Assembly: GCA_914767715.1 (NCBI GenBank)
Contig: OU612069.1
Location: 24,549,387 to 24,613,386, forward strand
Length of the DNA stretch: 64,000 nt
Direction of reading: 5' to 3'
DNA from: Membranipora membranacea
Taxonomy: Eukaryota; Bryozoa; Gymnolaemata; Cheilostomatida; Membraniporidae
Shown here: one piece after another, positions 51,101-63,700 of the stretch
Position numbering within the stretch: the stretch's first letter is position 1
How the letters are laid out: each line of letters opens with the position of its first letter
Notes under the pieces: generated by a model
Seen by the model: the letters and a program-made list of their open reading frames with translations, nothing else
What the model was told of the DNA's origin: nothing
The model's database searches: none
Program-made: the position numbers and the translations under genes

Positions 51101-51727
51101 CAGATGTAGCTATGTAGAGGATTTCTGATTTCCTTAATACATAATCTATGGATTTTTAATGACATTATTAACTATCCTAGTTATGAGTGGCCTGGTTAAG
51201 ACTTCCAAGTGTTTTCTCTGGCTAAGACTTCTAGCCTTATTTACCACCTTACAGCTGGAAAAAAGCATCAATACAAGTTCCAGTGTGTCAACAGTCGTGT
51301 AACCATCCTTTATGTCCCAGCTGGAGAAATCGCATAGAAGACTATTGTCCCAGTGACAGGTTATTCATTTTATGACAATTTCATTTATATTGTTGATAAA
51401 AATGAGATTGTCATAAAATGAATAACCTTTCACTAAGACAAATAGGGAACCAATGACATAGTTGAAACACTGGCACTCGCATCAACGCCTCAGCGGCCGG
51501 CCCGAGCTATGCAGTTTATAGATAAGCCTGACTGTATGGAGCTGAAGCTAATATCACCTTTGCTCTGTGCCTTATCTGGTGTGTATCTGAGATAACTCTG
51601 AGCTTCTCTTCACATTACAGAAGAATCGTTCCTGTGTCACAGAGCTTACTTTGAGGCTCTGTGTATCTGTCTACAGGCTGTGGAGAAGAACAGACCATCA
51701 CTACTCACTAATATAGATCATAATCTG
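48141..51727 (+). CDS. RUBCN: RUBCN exons 1–4: RUN domain
   Basis: These exons encode residues 1–165. Family landmarks in order are [62 protein letters not shown] and [20 protein letters not shown] domains are all-helical modules that usually bind small GTPases or motor adaptors. The protein starts almost directly at the domain, without the longer N-terminal leader of the human protein. Confidence 0.9.
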
Positions 51728-54700
51728 GTATGTACATCACTTAGATTTAGTGGATATTATTGGGACAATAATATCTGGCTACTTTAGGGGAGTAAATATT
51801 AGCTTGAGTTTAGTTTAATCAAGGAGGTTGGGATATGGGCCTACCACCCTACCTGGTGTATTAAGCTTGCACTGATTTACACTAGCTAAGGCTAAGGGCT
51901 TTTCTTGTTAGGTAATGAGGATGAGCAAATGCCAGATAGCCTTAAATTTGAATATTTCAAGCCTAAGCGAAATTGTGAAGTTTTCAATTATGAATTATTC
52001 TTCAGCTACATATGGCTTGCCTTTCATGGAATTTCGGATAGTTATCTCAGCACAATAATGCCAAATCAGCTGTTATGCCTTCGAACATGGAATAACCTTC
52101 CACGTCCAGAAACCGCGGACCGTGAAACAAAGCATTATACAATTTTTTATATGACGATTATGTGGGCTTTTACAATTACAGTGAGCAGGTCTGTTGAACC
52201 AAATCTCTGAAATCACATGGCTCTGAATCCTCTCTGTTTTGGTCTTTCAATTGAGCTAATTTGCTCATGAATCTTTCTCTCAGAATATATAGTATTCCAT
52301 TGGGCAATGTTACCTCAAGCAGGTATCGTGTTTTTCAACAATGAACAATTAGGTTGCAATTGTGTTGATTTTTGATTGCAGTTAGCCTGTGAAATGGCTA
52401 CTGGGTATGTAATTGATTGAGCACAAAGGCATTATCACAATAATTAATATGGGCTGTATGGACATTGCTCTAGTTTTGGGACTGAGCAATTGTTGAAGCT
52501 GTGAAGTTGTACAATGATACAATGATGGTGTTCACCCAAGCAGACTGAACTATTTTCGTTCTATAAACGTTCGGACCAAACAATATGTTATTTATTTGTA
52601 GCTGGTGAGCAGCCCGACTAAGTTAAGATCATCAACATTACCTTTACCTACAGGAACCCCCAGATCTGGACTACATCATCAGCTGAACTATGGTATGTGT
52701 GTCAAGGTCGAGTTATGGGCTGTATGGGCTGTATGTAAACTAACTACACTTGCTGTTAGTGTAGTTAGTTTAAGTACCTCGTTGGGGCTGATATGTTTGA
52801 TTTTTTTATGGTGCTTATTGAAAAAATTTACAATCGCTAGTATTAGTTAAGGTCCACTTAGAGAGCAATAGTTTACTGTTTAGAAAAATTAACAAATTAT
52901 GCAATGTGATCAACACCGTATTTGTGAGATACTATTTGTACCTATAGGAGGCCCAAGTATCATTAATCGCAAGCTTTGACAGAAATAAATGTGGTAGTTG
53001 TGCTGCAAGGTATTGTTATCCCAATTTGAGTATTCATTGTAAAATCTGCGCTTCTAAACGACTATATATGGTAATGTATGAACACCCTACAGCGGAAGTC
53101 TTGAAATTTTCTCCTTACTAAGTTGGATGGGTTAAACAATTATCATCATTGCATTTCAAACCGATCCATTACTTTCTCGTTGGGATCAAAGTGGCCAATA
53201 TACTGACACACTGCCAGATGAATGAAACCTTAGATCGATATGACGGATATTTTGTCCTGTGATTTTACCACATTTATCTATTCAAAAAATGCCCATCATA
53301 CGTTGAAACAAATAATTTGAGGGAAACTAATGATATTGTCACACCTGACATTCATCCAATTGATCAATCTGTGATAAATGATCTAATCGTGGATGACATC
53401 AGTCATTGAGGCATTGGAACACAAGCATGAGCTATGGCCCCCTAAATGAATGATCACATAGTAAGGATATACAGAGGGGGACATTTCAATGTTAGCTGTA
53501 GTGCCTGTCGTATTTGATTCGTTGTGACATATCTCATTGTTATTTATATTTTTTGTAGAGGCAACTATAGATCCATTGACTAATGAACTACGGCCTCATC
53601 CCCTTGCATTAAGATCTAGAGAGAGCAGCAGTAGACTAATTCTCTCTCCACCGGATAGTCCTCGAGGAGGGGGCGGTAACATGAGAGCCTCAACTGAGAG
53701 TGATAAACTAGATGCAATACTAAACTATGATCATGAAGAAGATTTGGAGCAAAAAACTAAATCTAAGGTGATTATCTGAGAAAAATCTCTGTTAATCTCT
53801 GCCCTGTCCTTGCAAGAAGAAAAGGTTGCTGTTTTCCTCTTGAATATAACAATACAGTTGCTATGTCAAGGTGGTTAAGATACACTGGTGATCAGCAGTT
53901 CTCGTGATTGAATACTGTGATTGTCGCTGGTACTACCAGGGAGGGTCTGGAACATGCCTCCCTCCTTCCCCCTCAGAGACCCAATAACTCATGTTGGATG
54001 AGGAAATCCTGTATTTTTAAAGTTGTCCCTTCTCTGATCTTTTACATCATAGAGGGGGCAACTCCAATTTATGATGCACAGTTTTAATTTACAAACCACA
54101 TTTGGAGACTCTCGATTTATAAAAATTAGCAACTATGGGAAAATTTAAAATGAAACGATAAGCTCAAGATCAAGATGGAGCAAATTTAACGGTGAGAAAA
54201 TTGCTCAAATACCTATAAATGTACAATATTTCCACAATCCATTCCTGAGGCTTCACAATTTTTCTCACAATGAGCGTATGCGTCAACATATGTACTTATA
54301 CATGGTGAAACATTGGTTTTAATGCGGTCATTGCTAGTATGCTTAATCCATTGTTCAATATTTGGCTTCTGGCGTGGTGACTCTGGTGTAAGCCGTCAGG
54401 GAACAATCTCACTCTCTTGCCTAAATCAGAACAATGAGTTTAGGTAATATGCTGTGACTCGTTCAATTTTCATTGAGCGCAGTGCAAAATCATGTGTGTG
54501 ACCCTCAAACAACCAGATACAACGCTTACATTACTAGTATGATTAGAATTTCCTATTGGTATGTGGATAGTAAGGTATTAAATAGCTGTCTTTACTGATA
54601 GACAGCTCCCGTGGGTCTGTAACATGTTACAATTGAGATTGTTAATTGCTATTAGTAAGTATGGTGATGCATTTTTCGTCTGGATCAACATGTCTTTTTT

Positions 54701-57700
54701 CTGTTAACTACAGAACTCAAGCCCAAAGATAAATAAGGGCAAACAGCCAATGAAGAGGCAGGGAGGAGGACACCAGAGGTCTAAGTCAGACCTGAGTTTC
54801 CTGAAGAGTCAGCAGCAGAATCAGCCTCCATCTTACACCGCTGCCTCTGAACTGTCGTCGAGTCTACCTGGGAAGGAAAGCGGTCTGGAGCAGAGAATCA
54901 GGAACTCCTCCTACCAAAATAGTGTGTATATCGTATAGTATCATAGAACAATATGTATGTCATATAACATGATCCATACTTATATAATGTATTTCACCTG
55001 GATCATGACTGATTCCTGGCAATGTGATGTCAATCTAGCCATGGAAAACTCAAATTATATCATCTAAGCAAAGATTTGAGTAATCTGCCTTCCTGCATCT
55101 AGTGACTGGACATAAGAATGTACAAAATAACGCACTTCGATAGCTGAGTTTACTCTCTATTCATAATGTTATGTGTGCTACTCTTGGCCATCAGATGTGA
55201 AATAGGCTAAGGGATTAATTTTAAGAGTTTTCACTTCAAGTAGTCAACTGCAATCTCACACACATGACATATTGTTACTGTACAACACTTTAGTTAGATA
55301 GAGCAATGATTGATGTGGTGTAAGTGCTCACACTCTGCCCGGGACGCCAATAAATTGCCATCACCAGCAACACGGGCCGGGCTTGAGCAAAAAAATACAC
55401 TTGAAACAAATTTCACTTGATTAGTATTTCTCTATCTCAGGTGATTTGATATTCAGTTCTAACGCTGGCGGGTATTTCCCTCAGCCGAGACAAGGTGAAT
55501 CTCTCAAAAGCTTCCTCTCATCACAAGACTTCGATACATGCGCTGAGTTAGACAGGGTCAGTAGGCCCTATTCATCATTAAAGCTGTGCCAATAATGGTT
55601 GTTTGTTAGAGTTTTATGTATTTTAAGCACTCTTAGATGCCAAATATTTGAGATCATGGATACAAAGTTAAAGCGTTGCCTCTATAGTTGTGATTTAAAT
55701 TGGCACCTGGAGCAATTGCATGGTCAGTTATACCGACTCTGCCTCACTTACATCCCTGTAAGGAGTTCTGTAGCTGTAAGCTACTCCTAGCTGAGCCATC
55801 GTAGATATCAGTATATTTGAGTTTATGTGTTATGTTACATGACCCGTAAATGACTCATTAGACACATATTCCCTGTGACCTAACATCATATGTTGGGCAA
55901 TTTTAAATTGATATTTTGCCCGGTTGATGTAGAGTTAAAAGCAGACCAGAGCCATGAACTCATGCCCAATGTTAGGAACTATGCCCGTATACCCTGATAG
56001 CTGTCTCGCTTATTGCTTGGCATGCTAACATATCCTAGCTGTGACTTTTACTGATTTATTTCTAACACAGGAGAACGCACATTTTGCCATCTCGGAGGCT
56101 CTCATAGCAGCTATAGAACACATGAAGTGGAATCAGGTGCTGCGGCCCGCTGTACCCCCTCCTGGGCAGAGCGGTACTGTCTCACCACTCGAGGATAGCG
56201 AGGTGGAGAGTGATGAGGAGATAGTCAAACTTAAACAGAAGATACAGGTTTGTGTTTGTATAGCTGCTCAGCGTATACTTCTGAGGGTGATGAAGAGTAG
56301 GTGCTATCTAATGTAGAGTGTCTTGCAATAGGATAGGATAAGAAAGGAAAGATCGGGTCGGAAAAGCGGGTCACAAGCTGCCCTGATTCCTTATACTGAG
56401 AGTTGTATGCGTCCTAGTTGTGTGAATCCATCAATGAGTTCTTGGAGTGTTTGCATCAAGCTGCAAAATTGATATAGCAAATCAGCGCAGCAAAAGGCAG
56501 TGCTACGCTGAGTATCACAGTGTCATAATTTTATGCTCCCTCGTAGTACTCATATCCACTAGAGATTTCTTAAACTGCTTTTTGTTTCTCACCATACTCA
56601 TTGATTATTATGGGATAGTTTCAAAATATGTTAATACCAGCAGCCACATATTTGGATATTAATCTGCATAGCTTGAGGGCCGAATCCGATTTAAACGGGA
56701 TTTTGTGCATTCCATTTTTGTAGTTTGTAGAGCTAATGGTATGTCGCGAAGTGCAAAGTTTTACAAAGACTTTCAAACCTTTAATACCCTGAACTCACGC
56801 TATTTCATTAAATGATGACAATATAAGATTGCTCGGTTTATTTCAGGAGAGACGAGTACTGAGGAGTAATAAGAAGTTATATAAATTAGCTACTAGTGAG
56901 AGAAGTAGTAGTGGGGCAACTCCTAAATCATCAGATCATAGCAACTCTATCAGAGATTCAGGTCTGTATTATACTGTACTTATCTTCTCTAGATTTCTCA
57001 CATGGCCAATAAAACATCAGGGGACGGAGTGACAATGCTATGTCATCTCTAGTTTATCTTGGTATATTTAGCAGTTAGTTATGTCTTGTTATGTCTTGTC
57101 ATCGTTGTCATCTCTATATTAAATACCTATCGCAGTCAATGAGTTGCGGAAAATGATCTATAAATTGGAACTGGCAGTCTGTTAAGTTAATCCAGACTCT
57201 TTCAAAGAATTCACAAACATATGAGTTAATCGGCTAGATACGGCGTGATTTGTATTGTTAGCATTCTAGTGTATCATGAGCCATGAGACATCTACTTATT
57301 ATTAATTATATATTGCTGCCACGCCTTCTCAGAAATGTCTCTCCTGTCTTCAGAGATCGGCATTGATGTTCAGTATAAAATTTATTTCATTCTGCTTTTT
57401 CAGACTCTTTATTCAGTGAAGATGACGAGGGACTAAACTCCACATTTTCAGACACAGACTCTCTGCTAACACTTAGAGATGGACTCACGATATCTGATAG
57501 ACTGTAAGTATGTCATAGTGGCAGTATAAGTGACTCATTCTGGGACGGCGTTAGCAGTGCTATGTATAATGAACAGAGAGGCATGAAAACCCGAACAACT
57601 GCCTGGATAGAAGTCTCAATACTTACCTATCTACTGAGCACCAAGAGAAATGTTAACTTTTCAATCCTTCTCAGTGCCACAGAAGGGTGCTGGAAAATGT

Positions 57701-60700
57701 AAAAAATGATAAAGACCAACTTGAAAACGAAACATCCAAACACTTTATAGGATTGTGAGACAGTCCCTTCTGCCAACTAATTGGATATCATTATTTGAGC
57801 CATCATTAACTCAAAAGAAGCACATTGTTGATACATTTGGTGTATTGGTTTTGTAGCCTGAGTGCTTTATTTATAGATCTGATAGTGGTACGGGCGGTGT
57901 TATGGCCCCCTCAGCAGACCAGGTTGCCTTATCATTACTCAGTCAGTTTAATGAGTATCACTTACCTAAAGCTGATCAGCTGGTTTGGCTTGTATCGGAG
58001 AAGGAGGCACCCCAAGCTGTGAGTTATCTTTACTTACAAGTTTTTAGAAGCTGTTTTAGGTAGCAGCTTGGCGATTTTAGCTACAAGCACAGCAGTTTGC
58101 AAAACGATCTTACAGCACCCATGGTTTAGGAAAGCATATAAATTTTCCAAAAGACAGGCAAAACTTCCTGGCCTTGAATACCAATCATATAGAATATGTT
58201 CCCCCAAATTTGGCGCTGTTGATGTATGACACTTTCAATTACATTGTTGCCAATATCAACAAAATGTCGGATAAAACGGGAAAATTTTTCTCAGAAGCGA
58301 AAACATGAACATGTTAGCCTAATAGCTGATACTATGAACTGTATGTATCTAATTTGAACTGTATTTATAGCTGTTACCGTTACCCGACTCTATGCCGATA
58401 TCACCAGATGATATGATGGAGGGAAGGAATGGAACTCGTATCCGTGGTAATGCAGAGTGGGCTCCTCCTAGACCTCAGATTATCTTCAATATTCATCCTA
58501 ACCCTGGGTATGTACAAGTGCAGCTCCAACTAATGTGTACATAAATCACATTTATACAGTATTTTTTCTCTCATCATGATGCTCAATGCAACTAATAACA
58601 AAAAACAGGGAAACATATATTAGAGACCTAAACTTCTAACGATGTGAAACTGATGCAATTTATTCATATTTTTCCGTCTTAATTTAATGTGTTAACATTA
58701 TTTACCTGTCGGTTTTTTTATAGAAGGAAAATATTAATCAGTAAACAGAACTACAGATGTGCTGGCTGTGGTGCTAAAATAGAAGAAGGTAAACTCAGTT
58801 AATATCGTTAGTTAAGGAATAATGTAATAATTGGGTGACCACAATCTGAACTGGACCAAATACTAAAGCCCAAAATATTGTGATGCTGGGCCGTAATAAG
58901 TATCTTACAATAATGGCATTGGCCTATGCTTAAGATATCTCTTTGGTCCAACATGATTGATTTTGCAGTCTACATAAGAAAAATGTGAAACCCTCCCTGA
59001 TGAAACCTTCTTGCAATTATGATTGTGGTAGGAGTTGTCCCCTTAACATCAGGGACTGGGCAACTCCCAAGTAATATTACTTATGTAAAAGGAGTTGCCC
59101 TTTCCTTGACATTAAGGGGATAACTCATTATTTTTTAAATAATGTTAACATGGTAATATAATTAACTGGTTTACTTACCCCGTACCGTTTTGGTTGTGCT
59201 TCTTAATTTTGAATCAAACTGTGTAGTAGCAATATGAGTATTGAACCTTTTTTGAAATATTTCCCAACTTTTCACCTTCGTTCTTTTTTTCAGGATATCT
59301 GAAGCGATTTCGATACTGTGAATACTTAGGGAAATATTTCTGTACATGCTGTCACACAAACAAGACTGCAGTCATACCTTCAAGGATCTTACACAAGTGG
59401 GAGTTTACTAAGGTTAGACCTGACATTCTGTGTATAGGACAATGATTGGCCTCTATTCACCATTAGCTGACCCACAGTTCAAGAGAAGCTTTTAAATAGT
59501 CACATGATGGCATGGGTCTTTAATCACCTCTAGCTGGTCTGCAATAGTTTTTTTATGAGCTAAATGTTGAGGAGCTCCCAAATGTTCATAGGGTGATAGT
59601 TAATCTGTCAATATTTTCCTAATTGCATGCGAATCGCGAGGTGGAAGCTGATGAATCAAATAGTTAGTTGGCTATTTATTAGTTTGTAGAAAACGAACAC
59701 CAAGATTGATCCCCTAATTCAACATTCAAAAGACTGCTGCTTCTGCATTTAATATCAAATGAGTCTAAAATTTCCTCCTTATAGTAATTTAGCTTATTTG
59801 GGATGACCTAAAGTTAGCTAGCAGCAAATAGCTAACTAATAAATTTAAGCGGGCCATAAATCTCAAACTTTAAGCATGTGTGAAAAGGCTTGTGTGAAAA
59901 CTTATCTCATCTAGGGCAATGAGTACGGCCCAAAGCGACAGTAGACTCTATGATATACAGTTTTGGTTCAATTTTCAATCTAGCCTTGATGTCCATGACA
60001 GTAAACTCTACTATGTTGTATTCATTACAGTATCAGGTATCAGATTTCTCTTACAATCTGTTAGACCGAGTACGAGGGGAGCCTCTGTTTAATATTCTGG
60101 ATATAAACGGGAGATTATTACGTAAAGTTCAGACTCTACAGAGGATAACTCTCTCCAGATTACAGCTCAGATTCTCCAGACCTTTCCTGGCCTCGTGTCG
60201 ACTCGGCGCTCAGTAAGATCACCACGTTATTATTTATAGGTGCTGTTAATGTCAATAGAACGGTAAAACATTGCACACACCCCCCCCCCCCCCCAGGGAT
60301 AGAAATCTCAACCATCCAACCAAAGGCAGACCCTACCAACCCGATATCCACCCCAACATGTTTTGATTCTAGGATTAGAAAATTGTTAACTAATAGACTG
60401 CCATGCAGAATGATTTCTCAGCCAAAATCAGGGGTTATTTATGCTTTGCCTGATATGGATGATCTATATTTGTGAAAAATGCTAATTCTGTGCCATGCCA
60501 TCTTGAAGACCTCGCAAAATCCTTCAACACCAGACATAAAAACAGAACTCAGTGGGCCCCATTATGTTAAAATAACCACCTGGATGACTCATACTTGTGT
60601 GCGAGCACAGCATACATACTGTCAGCACTGACCTTACGACCAGATTCCACTATTATATTGATACATGGTTTGTTATTTTTTCTATTTTGAATTGATTTCA

Positions 60701-63700
60701 GAGTTTATGAGACATTACGATCTTTACCAGCTTATTTAATGGATGATGTTCATCTTTACTCGATAGACGATCTAATTAATGTAAGTTTGTATTTGGCAGT
60801 CCCACAATGCAACTCACCTAGGAACCTCTGTTGATGTTGGCTTAAGTAGATTAAGTAGCCCTTTATCTTCTCACTGGCTACATAATCTAGGATATAGTCA
60901 ATATTAGTATCTTATCAAGAGGTTGTGTCTCTGAATTTTATTGTCTTTGTTTGTTCAACAAAGAAAACTTCTTAATTCAGGCTATCGGTATATGGTCACC
61001 ATGTAAATAATTAGCAGATATTTCTCAAAGTATCGTAAGCAGATAGAAAGACTTCATCTATGACCTTTTACATAAACTCACACTCGCCCTCTGTTGAAAA
61101 TATTCAGAGGAATTAATAAAATGAACATTTTATTTATTCAATGTCATGGCACGCTGTTATTTGATTTCAGGCTAAATCCAGGGAGTTGGATCGAAGTCTA
61201 CAAACCTCTGCAAAAAATATGATGAGTCACATACAGAACTGTGAGGTAATTACTTCATTATAAATCAGTAGCAATACTGATAAGTTCAGTTTGATAATTA
61301 TTAGGAATGTCTCCACATCCCATATAGGAGTAAACTATTATTAGAAGGAAATATCATCTTTTCTTCACATTCTTGAAATAGCTAAGACTTAGCCTTCTCA
61401 CGCAGCTACATGCTTTGGGGGGAGGGTACCCCCGGAAGAGAAGTAGCTGCGCCACAAGGCTAGCTGAGACTAATATATCTAGGTTTAAAACTGGCTAACA
61501 TTTACTCATACCCCTTACTTCATATAAACTCCCATCTTAGGTTGCTAAGTTTAGTGCTGTCTAACATACGTCACCCCTCGGCTAGCTGGGCTAAGTTTAG
61601 TGCTGTCTAACATACGTCACCCCTGGGCTAGCTGAGCTAAGTTTAGTGCTGTCTAACATACGTCACCCCTAGGCTAGCTGGGCTAAGTTTAGTGCTGTCT
61701 AACATGCGTCACCCCTCGGCTAGCTGGGCTAAGTTTAGTGCTGTCTAACATACGTCACCCCTCGGCTAGCTGGGCTAAGTTTAGTGCTGTCTAACATACG
61801 TCACCCCTAGGCTAGCTGGGCTAAGTTTAGTGCTGTCTTACATACGTCACCCCTGGGCTAGCTGGGCTAAGTTTAGTGCTGTCTAACATACGTCACCACT
61901 GGGCTAGCTAAGTTTAGTGCTGTCTAACATACGTCACCCCTGGGCTAGCTGGGCTAAGTTTAGTGCTGTCTAACATACGTCACCCCTGGGCTAGCTGGGC
62001 TAAGTTTAGTGCTGTCTAACATACGTCATCCCTCGGCTAGCTGGGCTAAGTTTAGTGCTGTCTAACATACGTCACCCCTGGGCTAGCTGGGCTAAGTTTA
62101 GTGCTGTCTAACATACGTCACCCCTAGGCTAGCTGGGCTAAGTTTAGTGCTGTCTAACATACGTCACCCCTGGGCTAGCTGGGCTAAGTTTAGTGCTGTC
62201 TAACATACGTCACCCCTGGGCTAGCTAAGTTTAGTGCTGTCTAACATACGTCACCCCTGGGCTAGCTGAGCTAAGTTTAGTGCTGTCTAACATGCGTCAC
62301 CCCTAGGCTAGCTGGGCTAAGTTTAGTGCTGTCTCACATACGTCACCCCTGGGCTAGCTGGGCTAAGTTTAGTGCTGTCTAACATACGTCACCCCTCGGC
62401 TAGCTGGGCTAAGTTTAGTGCTGTCTAACATGCGTCACCCCTGGGCTAGCTAAGTTTAGTGCTGTCTAACATACGTCACCCCTGGGCTAGCTAAGTTTAG
62501 TGCTGTCTAACATACGTCACCACTGGGCTAGCTAAGTTTAGTGCTGTCTAACATACGTCACCCCTGGGCTAGCTGAGCTAAGTTTAGTGCTGTCTAACAT
62601 GCGTCACCCCTGGGCTGGCTGGGCTAAGTTTAGTGCTGTCTAACATGCGTCACCCCTAGGCTAGCTGGGCTAAGTTTAGTGCTGTCTAACATACGTCACC
62701 CCTGGGCTAGCTGAGCTAAGTTTAGTGCTGTCTAACATACGTCACCCCTAGGCTAGCTGGGCTAAGTTTAGTGCTGTCTAACATACGTCACCCCTGGGCT
62801 AGCTGGGCTAAGTTTAGTGCTGTCTAACATACGTCACCCCTAGGCTAGCTGAGCTAAGTTTAGTGCTGTCTAACATACGTCACCCCTGGGCTAGCTGGGC
62901 TAAGTTTAGTGCTGTCTAACATACGTCACCCCTCGGCTAGCTGGGCTAAGTTTAGTGCTGTCTAACATACGTCACCCCTGGGCTAGCTGGGCTAAGTTTA
63001 GTGCTGTCTAACATACGTCACCCCTAGGCTAGCTGGGCTAAGTTTAGTGCTGTCTAACATGCGTCACCCCTAGGCTAGCTGAGCTAAGTTTAGTGCTGTC
63101 TAACATGCGTCACCCCTCGGCTAGCTGGGCTAAGTTTAGTGCTGTCTAACATACGTCACCCCTAGGCTAGCTGGGCTAAGTTTAGTGCTGTCTAACATAC
63201 GTCACCCCTAGGCTAGCTGGGCTAAGTTTAGTGCTGTCTAACATACGTCACCCCTGGGCTAGCTGGGCTAAGTTTAATGCTGTCTAACATATGTCACCCC
63301 TGGGCTAGCTGGGCTAAGTTTAGTGCTGTCTAACATACGTCACCCCTAGGCTAGCTGGGCTAAGTTTAGTGCTGTCTAACATACGTCACCCCTAGGCTAG
63401 CTGGGCTAAGTTTAGTGCTGTCTAACATACGTCACCCCTGGGCTAGCTGGGCTAAGTTTAGTGCTGTCTAACATGCGTCACCCCTAGGCTAGCTGGGCTA
63501 AGTTTAGTGCTGTCTAACATACGTCACCCCTGGGCTAGCTGGGCTAAGTTTAGTGCTGTCTAACATGCGTCACCCCTAGGCTAGCTGGGCTAAGTTTAGT
63601 GCTGTCTAACATACGTCACCCCTAGGCTAGCTGGGCTAAGTTTAGTGCTGTCTAACATACGTCACCCCTGGGCTAGCTGGGCTAAGTTTAGTGCTGTCTA

